Assembly: GCA_015063605.1 (NCBI GenBank)
Contig: SVTV01000018.1
Location: forward strand, 1 to 61,805
Origin: Oscillospiraceae bacterium
GTDB taxonomy: Bacteria; Bacillota; Clostridia; Oscillospirales; SIG627
Direction: 5' to 3'
Length of the DNA: 61,805 nt
Position 1 is the first letter of the stretch; each line of letters begins with the position of its first letter. The position numbers were made by a program, and so were the translations under genes. A model generated the notes under the pieces. The model searched no databases and was not told where the DNA came from. It saw only the letters and a list, made by a program, of their open reading frames with translations. This document shows, piece by piece, positions 1 through 9,298 of the stretch.

Positions 1-257
1 CATTTTGCATACGCAAAAACGCACAACTTCCGTCAGATCAAACCCGCAGAAAAAGATTGCGCTTGCCCGCCGAAAGCGGGGCGGGCATTTTGCATACGCA
101 AAAACGCACAACTTCCGTCAGATCAAACCCGCAGAAAAAGATTGCGCTTGCCCGCCGAAAGCGGGGCGGGCATTTTGCATACGCAAAAACGCACAACTTC
201 CGTCAGATCAAAACCGCAGAAAAACGATTGAACTTGCCCGCCGAAAGCGGGGGCGGG
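1..257. repeat. Three tandem 85-87 bp repeats with GC-rich hairpin
   Basis: Three head-to-tail copies begin at 1, 86 and 171, and a fourth start at 258 breaks down after a few bases. The first two copies are essentially identical; the third has several substitutions and a 2-bp insertion. Each unit ends in a hairpin of the type GCCCGCC/GGCGGGC (first copy 65-71 with 80-86) and contains an ACTTCCG core. The array may continue left of the window. A diverged single copy of the same hairpin plus ACTTCCG arrangement lies at 19595-19639. Open frames crossing the array exist only because the unit lacks stops; I do not regard them as genes. Confidence 0.9.
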
Positions 258-320
258 CATTTTATCGGATAAAATCTTGAAAACTGCAAGGGATTTTTTC
301 GGTTTTATTTTCACTATGTC

Positions 321-349
321 TTGACAGCGGCATTTATTTACTATATAAT
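321..349 (+). promoter_or_regulatory. Consensus sigma-A promoter
   Basis: TTGACA (321-326), a 17-bp spacer and TATAAT (344-349) match the consensus perfectly. Transcription would start near 356 and read the glycosidase gene at 405. The leader contains AAGAAAGG (365-372) followed by a small hairpin TTTTCGC/GCGAAAA (374-390). The hairpin could bring that Shine-Dalgarno-like sequence closer to the start codon; this last point is inference. Confidence 0.85.
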
Positions 350-404
350 TGAGGTAATGCTTTAAAGAAAGGCTTTTCGCACAGCGAAAAATTGGTTTAT
401 AAAT

Positions 405-1976
405 ATGAAATACCGTATATTTTCGGAGAATGATTGGGTGTACCCCGACAGCGATATAAATGAAGGCTGTCAGTGCGGTACAGCAAAATTGTACGCTCCC
501 AGAAGAAGCGATGTATGCTTCCAGATACTGACCGATATCCTTCTTGACGGAACGGAGAGCTTTTCCGTTTCTTCGACTCTCGGACAGTGTGATGTTGAGG
601 TGTATCAGCTTCTCGCCGCTACCTGCAAAGAAAACAGCGGACCGAAAACTTATACTACATTGAAATATGAAGATGTAAGCTCCTTCGTTACACGTAAGGC
701 GCCCTTTGATGTATACGAGGTAACAAAGCCTCTCGATAAGGGAGAGCTTGAAGAGGGAAGAGCGGCATTCTATATCCGCCTCAATGTTCCTTCCGATGCG
801 GTACCCGGAATTCACAACGGAGATATAACCATTAAAGCCGGAACAAATGATATCACGGTTCCCGTTGAGTTGAAAATATATAATACCACCATCCCTGCCT
901 TGAAGGACGCCAATTTCCACATGATAAACTGGCTCTTTTATGAACGTCTTGAGGATCAGTACAATACCGAGAGAAGAACGGAAAAGTATGAATCGGTCCT
1001 CAGAGAAAACCTTAGAAATCAGCTGGACATGAGAAACGATTATATCATGATCCCCGCAGGTGAGCCTATCCGCGACGAAAGCGGAAAGGTAGTCGATTTC
1101 GACTTCTCATTCGTTGAGTACGTGGGAAATATAGCTCTTGAAGAAGGCTTCAAATACATAATGGGCGGATTTGTTGCCCGTTTTATAAAGTGGGATGATC
1201 CCGACAATGCTCTCCTTTGGGATAAGGATGTTGGATGTACCACAATAGAAGGCTACCGACAGCTGAAGATATACTTCACCCGCGCATGGGAATGCGTAAC
1301 AAAAAACAATTGGCAAAATAATTACATGCAGTGCCTCGTTGACGAGCCTCAGTTCCCCAACAGTCTTGCATACCGTGCGTTGTCCGGAATATGCCGAAAG
1401 AATATGCCGGGCGTTATAATCAACGATCCCGTAGAGACTACCGATATTGCAGGTGCGGTCGATGTATGGGTAGTAAAGCAGGCAGTTTTCGAAAAGCATC
1501 TTGAAAACTTCCAAAAGCTTCAGAGCTTCGGCGAAGAGATGTGGATATATACATGCGGATTCCCCGCAGGCTCAATGATGAACCGTATAGTTGATCTGCC
1601 TCTTTCCGCAAGCCGCCTTCCCATGTGGATGTGCTGTAAGTACGGATGTCCCGGTTTCTTGCATTGGGGATATAACGCTCACAAGGGCGAAAGCGAAAGA
1701 GCGGATGTGTGCAGTGCGGTGAGTGCCACCACCCATTATCCTCCCGGAAATGCTCATGTGGTATATACAGGTGACGGCAGACCCTGGTATTCCGTAAGAG
1801 GTCATTTACAGAGAGCGGGCAGCTATGACGCAGAGCTTTTGATCCGGCTTGGAAAGAAGGATCATGCAAAAGCGCTTGAATTGATAGAGAAATGCTGCAG
1901 AACATTTGACGATTATGAATTCTCTCCCGAGGTCATTGACAAAACAAGAGTTGAGATACTTGAAATACTCGGATAA
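405..1976 (+). CDS. DUF4091 / GH123-like glycoside hydrolase
   Basis: The 523-residue protein has no signal peptide, so it is probably cytoplasmic. The N-terminal 170 residues look like a beta-sandwich. From about residue 180 the sequence resembles the DUF4091/glycoside hydrolase 123 catalytic barrel: an FHMINW stretch near the domain start, an adjacent acidic pair in LVDEPQ (D313, E314) and a GFLHWGYN stretch near the end. In GH123 enzymes a neighbouring Asp-Glu pair acts by substrate-assisted catalysis on N-acetylhexosamines; the exact substrate here cannot be told. The ATG at 405 is the first in frame and lacks a close Shine-Dalgarno. It appears monocistronic, with its own promoter and a strong terminator downstream. 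Confidence 0.75.
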   Translation: MKYRIFSENDWVYPDSDINEGCQCGTAKLYAPRRSDVCFQILTDILLDGTESFSVSSTLGQCDVEVYQLLAATCKENSGPKTYTTLKYEDVSSFVTRKAPFDVYEVTKPLDKGELEEGRAAFYIRLNVPSDAVPGIHNGDITIKAGTNDITVPVELKIYNTTIPALKDANFHMINWLFYERLEDQYNTERRTEKYESVLRENLRNQLDMRNDYIMIPAGEPIRDESGKVVDFDFSFVEYVGNIALEEGFKYIMGGFVARFIKWDDPDNALLWDKDVGCTTIEGYRQLKIYFTRAWECVTKNNWQNNYMQCLVDEPQFPNSLAYRALSGICRKNMPGVIINDPVETTDIAGAVDVWVVKQAVFEKHLENFQKLQSFGEEMWIYTCGFPAGSMMNRIVDLPLSASRLPMWMCCKYGCPGFLHWGYNAHKGESERADVCSAVSATTHYPPGNAHVVYTGDGRPWYSVRGHLQRAGSYDAELLIRLGKKDHAKALELIEKCCRTFDDYEFSPEVIDKTRVEILEILG

Positions 1977-2011
1977 ATGTGCCGAAAAAATTAAATAGTA
2001 TTTAATACATG

Positions 2012-2054
2012 AAAACCACTTGTCACTGTGTAAATAGCGGCAAGTGGTTTTTTT
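2012..2054 (+). terminator. Rho-independent terminator of the glycosidase gene
   Basis: An 11-bp stem AAAACCACTTG (2012-2022) pairs with CAAGTGGTTTT (2041-2051) and runs into a T tract. It closes the preceding transcription unit just upstream of the sigma-factor promoter. Confidence 0.85.
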
Positions 2055-2058
2055 GGTG

Positions 2059-2087
2059 TAGACTAATTCGAAAATTTTTGATATAAT
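2059..2087 (+). promoter_or_regulatory. Candidate promoter of the ECF sigma gene
   Basis: TAGACT (2059-2064), a 17-bp spacer and TATAAT (2082-2087). The -10 is perfect and the -35 matches four of six positions. A sigma-A promoter would mean that this ECF gene is not solely self-activated. Confidence 0.55.
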
Positions 2088-2172
2088 ATTTTCACATATC
2101 TTGTCAGCAATTCGAGAAATGCCACACTATATGAATGAAAAGCACAGAGCTTTTCAGAAAGGAGGCGAGAAA

Positions 2173-3843
2173 ATGCAAAAAGCGAACGAAATACGTGATC
2201 TGCTCATAAATGAATTCGCCGAAAGCTATATGGAGAAGCTGTTTTACTTCTGCTTGAAAAAGACAGGGAACAATATTGAAGCGGAAGATCTGACACAAGA
2301 TATCGCGCTTCAGATCATTACGGCGTTGAATAAAGGCACGATACCTACAAGCTTTTCGGCATGGGTATGGCAGATCGCGCGCAACCGTTATTCCGTATGG
2401 GCTAAAGAAAAGCATAATCGAAACGAGTCGGTAACCGGTGACCATATCGGCGATTATGAGATTGAGGATGAAAGCGAAAATATCCTTGATGAAATGATAC
2501 ATACAGAGCAATTGGCTCTGCTTCGGCGGGAGCTGGCGTTCATTAAGAGTGATTATCGCAATATTGTCGTTGCCTATTATATAGAAAACAAGAGCGTTCG
2601 TGATATTGCATCGTCCCTTTCAATTTCCATAAGCGCGGTTCAGCAAAGACTCCACCGTGCAAGAATCATATTGAAAGAAGGTATGGATATGGCAAGAGAA
2701 TTTGGAAAACTTAGTTACAACCCCGAAAATATTTCGTTTATCAACAATGGCTTATATGGTGCAAATGGTGAACCTTGGAATTTTATTTCGCGCTCTCTTT
2801 GCAAAAACATTTTGCTTGCCGCTTACAGAACGCCATCTACAGCAGAAGAATTGGCAATGGAAGTTGGTGTTGCGCTTCCGTATATGGAAGAAGAACTTCG
2901 TGGACTTGTTGATGCTACATTGATGAAAAAGAACGGAAATAAATACGAAACTAATTTTTTCATCGTCAGTGCAGATGCGCAAGAAAAAATCAACGTACAT
3001 TTGAGAGCAATTACGCCGGAACTTACACGAGCGGTGATATCTGCTATGGAATATGAGGTTAATTGGAAAAATGAAAATTGTCCCGAATGGCACGAGGGAT
3101 ATCAACCGTTTGAAGATATGAAATGGGCGTTGCTTATGTATCAGACGGATATTATAAACTTTGATACTTTAGATACCTTTAACTCAACCAGAAAAGAACT
3201 CCCAAAGGCAAATTTGGGGAGATGGGGACATACAATTCGTCCCAATGAGGGCGAGTGGGATCTTCTTGGTATGGAAAGTTATCAAGGGGATGAACCTGCT
3301 TTTGTCGGATTACACGGTTGTGTGCCCTCGCCTGCTGAACGAGCCCTTACAGAAATAGGCTTTCAGCAATATAAGTTTCATTACAAAAGAATCGCAGATA
3401 AAACACCAGCGTCAATGCCGTATGCTTATGCACAAGCTCTTGTTTCAATTGCGAAAGGCGAAACAGATCAATTGGATGAATCAGTTATTACCTATCTTGA
3501 AAAGCATGGCTATATTAAAAAATACGGAGACTGCTACAAGCCCACTTTCTTGGTAATGTTTAAAAGTAAAAATAACGCCATGTCCCCAAAAGAGCTTAAT
3601 GCGTTAGAAAATCTGCGAAGTGTTGCTACAGAAATTGCTATGCGACATTACCTTTTCTGCAGAGAGCAGATACACAAGGAAATACCTGCTTTTTTGAAGG
3701 AAGATGAGTATCAGATTGATCATGCTTGCGCGAATATTTTTGAGTTTCGTGGTGCAATTTTAGAAGAAGCCTTGCGTCAGGGTTATATTTCCTACGCAGA
3801 TAACGATGAAAGAAAAATGCTTGGAACGTTTTTGAGAATTTGA
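2173..3843 (+). CDS. ECF-type sigma factor with long C-terminal extension
   Basis: The start is ATG 2173, preceded by AAAGGAGG at good spacing, which gives 556 residues. Residues 20-85 look like sigma region 2 (AEDLTQDIA, FSAWVWQIARNR). Residues 115-170 look like region 4, with the helix-turn-helix around VRDIASSLSISISAVQQRLH. A typical ECF factor would stop there. Here another 380 residues follow: a probable winged helix at about 208-275 (TPSTAEELAMEVGVALPYME) and a soluble domain of unknown fold to the end. There is no transmembrane segment and no anti-sigma gene nearby, so activity is probably controlled by the extension itself, perhaps by a ligand or partner. The target promoters are unknown. 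Confidence 0.85.
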   Translation: MQKANEIRDLLINEFAESYMEKLFYFCLKKTGNNIEAEDLTQDIALQIITALNKGTIPTSFSAWVWQIARNRYSVWAKEKHNRNESVTGDHIGDYEIEDESENILDEMIHTEQLALLRRELAFIKSDYRNIVVAYYIENKSVRDIASSLSISISAVQQRLHRARIILKEGMDMAREFGKLSYNPENISFINNGLYGANGEPWNFISRSLCKNILLAAYRTPSTAEELAMEVGVALPYMEEELRGLVDATLMKKNGNKYETNFFIVSADAQEKINVHLRAITPELTRAVISAMEYEVNWKNENCPEWHEGYQPFEDMKWALLMYQTDIINFDTLDTFNSTRKELPKANLGRWGHTIRPNEGEWDLLGMESYQGDEPAFVGLHGCVPSPAERALTEIGFQQYKFHYKRIADKTPASMPYAYAQALVSIAKGETDQLDESVITYLEKHGYIKKYGDCYKPTFLVMFKSKNNAMSPKELNALENLRSVATEIAMRHYLFCREQIHKEIPAFLKEDEYQIDHACANIFEFRGAILEEALRQGYISYADNDERKMLGTFLRI

Positions 3844-3851
3844 TAATATGA

Positions 3852-3894
3852 AACACCGCCGAGAGTAACCGTTTTGGTCGCTCTCGGCGGTGTT
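3852..3894. terminator. Strong hairpin between convergent genes
   Basis: A 14-bp near-perfect stem AACACCGCCGAGAG (3852-3865) pairs with CTCTCGGCGGTGTT (3881-3894). No good T tract follows on either strand. It sits immediately after the sigma gene and probably ends that transcript. Confidence 0.55.
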
Positions 3895-3900
3895 CATGTT

Positions 3901-3935
3901 ACAAAACAAGGCAGGCACAAATTAATGTGCCTGCC
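3901..3935 (-). terminator. Terminator of the 2-oxoacid dehydrogenase operon
   Basis: A 10-bp perfect stem GGCAGGCACA/TGTGCCTGCC (3910-3919 with 3926-3935). On the minus strand it is followed by TTGTTTTGT, just past the stop codon of the E1 gene. Confidence 0.75.
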
Positions 3936-3964
3936 GAAATTTCAGCTTTTATAAGGCTTTGAGA

Positions 3965-6439
3965 TCAAAGACCCTTCTTAGCTCTTTCAACAGCTTCAAT
4001 GTCTGTGAAGTTGTATGTGGATACATGATCCTTCAAGGGAAGTATCTTCTGGCTTATAGCATCAACTATCGTATCAGCCTGCGGGAAGAAGTACTTTTCA
4101 AGCTCGAATGCGGGTGTTATCCAGTTTCTGGAGCCTACTACTACGGGAGGTCCATCGAGGTAATCGAAGCAAAGTTCTGTAATATTGGAAGCCATGTCAC
4201 GCATTACGGAGTTTCTGTCGCAAGCGTCACCAACGATAACGATCTTGCCTGTCTTCTTAACGGATTCGATAACCTTTTCATAGTTGAAGGGAACGATGGA
4301 ACGAGCATCGATGATCTCAGCGGAGATACCGTACTTTTCCTTGAGTATCTTTGCAGCTTCAATAGCTCTGTAAAGAACAGCACCGATGGAAAGGATAGTT
4401 ATATCGCTTCCTGCCATCTTGACATCGGGCTCACCGATGGTGATCTCGTAATTTTCTTCGGGAACGCCGCCTTCGTGGAACTGCTCGCCGATATCGTATA
4501 TTCTCTGGCTTTCAAAGAATATAACGGGGTCTGTTCCGGAAAGAGCAGAAGCCATAAGACCCTTGGCATCATAAGGTGTAGCAGGGAAGCAAACCTTAAG
4601 TCCGGGAATATGAGCTGTAAGAGCTGTCCAATCCTGGGAGTGCTGTGCGCCGTACTTGCTTCCTACGGAAACACGGAGTACTACGGGCATCTTGAGAATG
4701 CCTGCACTCATGGACTGCCACTTGCTGAGCTGGTTGAATATTTCATCGCCTGCACAGCCGATAAAGTCAGCATACATCAATTCAACGATCGCACGTCCGC
4801 CTGCCATTGCGTATCCTACTGCCGTACCTACGATAGCACTTTCGGAAATGGGGGAGTTGAAGAATCTGTGATAAGGAAGAGCCTCTGTAAGACCGCGGTA
4901 TACTGCGAATGCTCCGCCCCAGTCTCTGTTGTCTTCGCCGTAAGCTATTGTTGTGGGATCCGTGTAGAAGCGGTCGATTATAGCTTCAAAGAGACCGTCT
5001 CTGATATTGAATACCTTTGCCTTCGGAACGGGCTTGCCGTCTTCCGTATAAGCAGAGCGAACCTTTGTCTTGATGGACTTGACTCTGGGGTTTTCTTCCA
5101 TGGGCATAAGAACCTCGGGTTCACGGTCGTCAAGCTTGGGAGCCTTCTGATTGGAGAACATAATGGAGGAAATAGCCTCGGGATCCTTGGAAAGATCCAT
5201 TCTGGGAGAAATGGAATCATCTATAGCGAGCTTAATGATCTTTGTCATTCTTTCCTTGATGCTTTCGCGGATAGCGGAAAGCTCATCGGATGTAGCGAGA
5301 CCGCCGCAGATAAGACGGTTGCCGAATGCTTCTATAACGTCCTCCTGCTTCCATGCTTCGATCTCTTCGGGAGTTCTGTAAGTGGAGGAGTCGGAAGGAG
5401 AGTGACCGGATATACGGTATGTTACTACATCGAGAAGAGCGGGGCCTTCGCCGTTGAGGAGAGCCGCCTTCTTGCGCTTGTATGCGTCGATGACTGCAAG
5501 AGGATTGTAGCCGTCAACACGTTCAGCAAGCATCTGGTTGGGTGTAACACCTGCACCTATTCTTGCGGGCATATTGTATGCCATTGTTTCGCCGTAGGTC
5601 TGACCGCCCATGCCGTAGAAATTGTTGTATACGTTGAAGAGTATCGGGATACCGCCGCCGAGGTCGCTGTCCCAAAGCTTCTTGATCTGATCCATAGCCG
5701 CAAAGTTGAATGCTTCCCAAGCGGGTCCTCTTCCGAGAGCACCGTCACCGAAGTTAGCAACAACTATACCGGGCTTGTGGTTGATATACTTATAGAATGC
5801 CGCACCTGTTGCTATTGTAGCGGAGCCGCCGACGATAGCATTGTTGGGATAAATACCGAAGGGAAGGAAGAAAGCGTGCATTGAACCGCCGAGACCCTTG
5901 TTGAAGCCTGTTGTTCTTGCAAAAATTTCAGCCAAAGCACCGTAGAGAAGGAAGTCGATAGCAAGATCCTTAACGTCTCCCTTGTTAGCTTCTTTGCCTT
6001 CAACAACGTTGAGTATCGTACCGCCGAGGAAGTCCTTCATGGTAGCGTAAAGATCTTCGGAGGAGAGCTTTTCTATTGCGGAAAGACCCTTGGAAAGTAT
6101 CTCACCGTGGCTTCTGTGGGAACCGAAGATAAAGTCGTTTGTATCGAGGCAGTAAGCGGCGCCGACAGCGGAAGCTTCCTGACCGATGGAAAGATGTGCG
6201 GGACCGGGATTGTTGTATTCAACACCGTTGTAAGCACTCTTTGTTTTGATATCGTTGAGCATTGTTTCGAATTCACGGATAATAGCCATATCGCGGAATA
6301 TTCTTATAAGCTCATCCTTTGTGTACAAGGCCTTTTCTTCTTCGATGGTCTTGTTATAAGCATTTACCGGAATGGGAGTAAACTCTATCTGACCGGCTTT
6401 TCTGACCTCTTTGGGGTCTACAAATTGACTCTTAGGCAT
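3965..6439 (-). CDS. Fused E1 alpha-beta 2-oxoacid (pyruvate/acetoin-type) dehydrogenase
   Basis: This is the thiamine-diphosphate E1 component of a pyruvate, acetoin or related 2-oxoacid dehydrogenase complex. It decarboxylates the substrate and passes the acyl group to lipoyl-E2. Residues 40-440 are the alpha-type domain, with the ThDP motif GDGA at 231-234 and the paired NN at 272-273. From about residue 480 the beta-type domain follows ([31 protein letters not shown], then a C-terminal transketolase-like domain). Alpha and beta are usually two genes; here they are one 824-residue chain. An AAAGGA site precedes the ATG. It is the last gene of an E2-E3-E1 operon. The true substrate cannot be told from sequence alone. 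Confidence 0.9.
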   Translation of the reverse strand: MPKSQFVDPKEVRKAGQIEFTPIPVNAYNKTIEEEKALYTKDELIRIFRDMAIIREFETMLNDIKTKSAYNGVEYNNPGPAHLSIGQEASAVGAAYCLDTNDFIFGSHRSHGEILSKGLSAIEKLSSEDLYATMKDFLGGTILNVVEGKEANKGDVKDLAIDFLLYGALAEIFARTTGFNKGLGGSMHAFFLPFGIYPNNAIVGGSATIATGAAFYKYINHKPGIVVANFGDGALGRGPAWEAFNFAAMDQIKKLWDSDLGGGIPILFNVYNNFYGMGGQTYGETMAYNMPARIGAGVTPNQMLAERVDGYNPLAVIDAYKRKKAALLNGEGPALLDVVTYRISGHSPSDSSTYRTPEEIEAWKQEDVIEAFGNRLICGGLATSDELSAIRESIKERMTKIIKLAIDDSISPRMDLSKDPEAISSIMFSNQKAPKLDDREPEVLMPMEENPRVKSIKTKVRSAYTEDGKPVPKAKVFNIRDGLFEAIIDRFYTDPTTIAYGEDNRDWGGAFAVYRGLTEALPYHRFFNSPISESAIVGTAVGYAMAGGRAIVELMYADFIGCAGDEIFNQLSKWQSMSAGILKMPVVLRVSVGSKYGAQHSQDWTALTAHIPGLKVCFPATPYDAKGLMASALSGTDPVIFFESQRIYDIGEQFHEGGVPEENYEITIGEPDVKMAGSDITILSIGAVLYRAIEAAKILKEKYGISAEIIDARSIVPFNYEKVIESVKKTGKIVIVGDACDRNSVMRDMASNITELCFDYLDGPPVVVGSRNWITPAFELEKYFFPQADTIVDAISQKILPLKDHVSTYNFTDIEAVERAKKGL

Positions 6440-6484
6440 AATATTATTCCTTTATATAAATTTATTTTTTTACTGTTTTATCTA

Positions 6485-7843
6485 TCAGAAGAACATTGCT
6501 TCTCTGATTACTTCGCATACTGTGGGATGAGGGAATACGAGCTTCTGGATATCCGTCACACGCATTTCCGTTTCTACCATCATTGCAGCACCATAGATCA
6601 TCTCGGATGCGTATGTGCCGTAGATGTGTACACCCTTCAAGGTGTTGTACTTGTTGTCGATAACGAGACGTACTATACCGTTACCGCCTTCGTTTTCCGC
6701 AATATATCTGCCGCTGTACTTGAGAGTTGCCTCAACTACCTTAACATCAAGACCCTTGGCTTTTGCGGATTCGGTCGTTTCACCTACACTTGCAACCTCG
6801 GGATTCGTATAAATTACCGCGGGGATCGCATTGTAATTAATTCTGTCCTTCTTGCCGAGGATATTATTGACGGCGACCTCGCCTTCTCTGTATGCTGTGT
6901 GTGCAAGCATGGATTTTCCGTTTACGTCGCCTGCCGCCCATACGCCGGGAATATTCGTTCTGAGATATTCATCCGTAACGATAGCTCCGCGCTCCGTGAG
7001 AACGCCGATGTTTTCAAGACCTATACCCTGAGTAACGGCACGTCTTCCGATGGAAACGAGAGCTTTGTCGCAGGGGATAGCTGTTGTCTTGCCGTTAAGC
7101 TCATAGGATACCGCATTGTCCTTTATGGATACTACCTTAGCACCGAGGATGAATTCAACACCGCGCTTTGCATATTCCTTCTGAAGGAGAGAGGATATTT
7201 GACCCTCCGTGGGACCTGCTATGTGGTCGAGCATTTCAACAACGTAAACCTTTGTTCCGATGGAATTGAAATAGCTTGCCATTTCAAGACCGATAACACC
7301 TCCGCCGACTACCACGAGTGTGGAGGGAACGGAAGTCATATCGAGTATCTCTCTGTTTGTGAGAGCAAAACCGTTTTCAAGAGAAGCCTTCAAACCGTCG
7401 ATGGGAGGAAGAGCGGGAGAAGAACCCGTGCATATGAGAAGCTTGGAAGCTTTATATTCCTTACCTTCGGCAACAACTGTAAAGCCTTCGGAATCCTTAC
7501 CCTTTATTTCGCCCAAAGCATTGATGACCTCAACGCCTGCTTTCTTCATCTTTGCGGCAACACCGGATACGAGAGTTTTTACTACCTTGCCCTTGCGGTC
7601 GATGACCTTTGTGTGGTCAATGGAAGCACCCTCAAACGTTACGCCGTAATCCTTGGAATGCTTGGCGTAATCATATATCTTTGCCGAATAGAGAAGGGAT
7701 TTTGTGGGGATACAGCCTTCGTTGAGGCATACACCGCCCAAAGCTCTCTTTTCGATAAGAAGAACCTTAAGCTTATTGTGTGCGGCTCTTTCCGCAGCAT
7801 TGTAGCCTGCGGGACCTCCGCCGAGAATAATAAGATCGTACAT
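6485..7843 (-). CDS. lpdA: Dihydrolipoyl dehydrogenase (E3)
   Basis: This FAD-dependent disulfide oxidoreductase reoxidises dihydrolipoyl-E2 and reduces NAD+. The 452-residue length is normal. Visible motifs are the N-terminal FAD loop LGGGPAGY, the redox pair in GGVCLNEGCIPTK (C39 and C44), the NAD loop VVGGGVIGLEMA, the second FAD motif AAGDVNG, and the C-terminal HPTVCE with the catalytic His-Glu. It lies between the E2 and E1 genes with gaps of 26 and 45 bp, so it should be dedicated to this complex. The start is supported by GAAAGGAAAG upstream of the ATG. Confidence 0.96.
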   Translation of the reverse strand: MYDLIILGGGPAGYNAAERAAHNKLKVLLIEKRALGGVCLNEGCIPTKSLLYSAKIYDYAKHSKDYGVTFEGASIDHTKVIDRKGKVVKTLVSGVAAKMKKAGVEVINALGEIKGKDSEGFTVVAEGKEYKASKLLICTGSSPALPPIDGLKASLENGFALTNREILDMTSVPSTLVVVGGGVIGLEMASYFNSIGTKVYVVEMLDHIAGPTEGQISSLLQKEYAKRGVEFILGAKVVSIKDNAVSYELNGKTTAIPCDKALVSIGRRAVTQGIGLENIGVLTERGAIVTDEYLRTNIPGVWAAGDVNGKSMLAHTAYREGEVAVNNILGKKDRINYNAIPAVIYTNPEVASVGETTESAKAKGLDVKVVEATLKYSGRYIAENEGGNGIVRLVIDNKYNTLKGVHIYGTYASEMIYGAAMMVETEMRVTDIQKLVFPHPTVCEVIREAMFF

Positions 7844-7869
7844 TTTTAACTTTCCTTTCGGAATATATT

Positions 7870-9207
7870 TTATTTGATCATGAGAAGATCGAAGTTTTCG
7901 AGATTTGCACAGAGAGCCTTAAGGAATTTAGCTGCAGGAGCACCGTCCAATGCTCTGTGGTCGAATGTGAGGGAGAGACCCATAGCGGGATATGTTACGT
8001 CTTCACCGTTAACTTCCTTGATTCTCTTTGTTATGTTGTTTACGCCGAGAATAGCTGTCTGCGGAGGATTGATAACGGGTGTGAAGCTTTCAATACCGAG
8101 AGAGCCGAGGTTTGTTATTGTGAATGTTGCACCGCGGAGTTTATCGGGGCTGATGTTACCGCTCTGAGCTTCCGTGATAACTGCCTTTGCGTTCTTGGAA
8201 AGCTCATTGAGAGACATCTTATCTGCGTTCATAAGTGTAGGAACGAGAAGTCCTCTGTCCGTATCAACAGCGATACCGAGGTTTACACAGCTGAAGTATC
8301 TTATTACGTTCTTATCATCAAGATAATGAGCGTTGATATCCTTGAAGCCGCCGACTGTCTTTGCGACTGCAAAGAGTATCATATCGTTGAGAGTGATGTT
8401 TCCGATACCCATCTTCTCCCCGTTTGCCTTGATGGAAGCACGGATAGCCTGAAGCTTCGTAGCATCGAAGGAGGTGTTGAGAGTAAGCTGAGCCATGTTG
8501 GAAAGGGAAGCATGCATGGATTTTGCAATGACCTTTCTGACATTGGAAAGGGGAACATCCGTGTATTCGGGCTCAGTTGCCTTTGCTTCCTGTGCGGGAG
8601 CGGCTGCAGGTGCCTTTGCTTCGAGATCGGATGTAACGACACGTCCGGAAATGCCTGTGCCTTCAACTGCGGACTTATATTCGTCACGTGCAGCGGAGGA
8701 AACAGTGTAGCCGTTTTCGAGAAGTGTGCGTACGTCACGCTCGATTATTCTGCCGTTGGGACCTGTCGGTACTGCCTTGAGAAGATCTGCATTTGTCTTT
8801 TCTGCGAGAAGCTTTGCTCTGGGGGAGATCTTTTCAACATTGAGAACTCCTGTAGCTGCTTCGGGAGCCTTTTCGGTAACCTCTGCGGTTGCCGTAGCTT
8901 CCTTTACCGATTCTTCGGGTGCACTTGCTTCTGCGGCTGCGGAAGCGGTGAATTCGGAGATATCTTCTCCTTCATTTCCTATAACACAAACATTTTCGAG
9001 ACAAGGAACATCGTCGCCGTCTTCTCTGAGAATAGCGAGCATGGTTCCTTCTACTGTGGAGACTTCATCGAAGGAGGACTTGTCTGTTTCATAAGAAAAC
9101 AAAACATCTCCTACCTTTACGCTGTCTCCTACTTTTTTGTTCCACGATGTGATGACACAGCTTTCAACGCTCTGTCCCTGACGCGGCATAATTACTGCGG
9201 TTGCCAT
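7870..9207 (-). CDS. Dihydrolipoamide acyltransferase (E2)
   Basis: This is the core acyltransferase of the 2-oxoacid dehydrogenase complex. Residues 1-80 form one lipoyl domain with the lipoylated lysine in ETDKSS (K43). An Ala/Glu-rich linker follows, then a peripheral-subunit-binding domain (ISPRAKLLAEKT to GRIIERDVRTLL) and a second, partial copy of that motif (GTGISGRVVTSDL). The C-terminal catalytic domain carries DHRALDG beginning at residue 416. The more common form is HHRxxDG; here the first His is Asp, a variant seen in other E2 proteins, while the catalytic His is kept. It is the first enzyme gene after the deoR-type regulator. Confidence 0.94.
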   Translation of the reverse strand: MATAVIMPRQGQSVESCVITSWNKKVGDSVKVGDVLFSYETDKSSFDEVSTVEGTMLAILREDGDDVPCLENVCVIGNEGEDISEFTASAAAEASAPEESVKEATATAEVTEKAPEAATGVLNVEKISPRAKLLAEKTNADLLKAVPTGPNGRIIERDVRTLLENGYTVSSAARDEYKSAVEGTGISGRVVTSDLEAKAPAAAPAQEAKATEPEYTDVPLSNVRKVIAKSMHASLSNMAQLTLNTSFDATKLQAIRASIKANGEKMGIGNITLNDMILFAVAKTVGGFKDINAHYLDDKNVIRYFSCVNLGIAVDTDRGLLVPTLMNADKMSLNELSKNAKAVITEAQSGNISPDKLRGATFTITNLGSLGIESFTPVINPPQTAILGVNNITKRIKEVNGEDVTYPAMGLSLTFDHRALDGAPAAKFLKALCANLENFDLLMIK

Positions 9208-9298
9208 AATTTGTCCTTTCGTTTACGAGAATTTTTATACTGAATCAGAATTCTTTATTTACTTTCATTAATAATACAGGCACCTTTTTCGCAGATCA

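Noticed and set aside
1..270. CRISPR array
   Set aside because: Repeats are 85 bp and directly adjacent, with no unique spacers and no cas genes in the window.
1..280. Open frames through the 85-bp tandem repeats
   Set aside because: The frames merely repeat with the DNA unit; there is no ribosome binding site or family resemblance.
405..920. 265-codon minus-strand frame (123-920) overlapping the glycosidase gene
   Set aside because: It is antisense to a gene with clear promoter, terminator and family motifs, and crosses the repeat array.
3959..9243. Long open frames on the plus strand opposite the dehydrogenase operon (up to 641 codons)
   Set aside because: They are antisense to well identified E1, E3 and E2 genes, have Cys-rich, low-homology sequence and no ribosome binding sites. 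Strong codon bias in the real genes leaves the opposite frame open.
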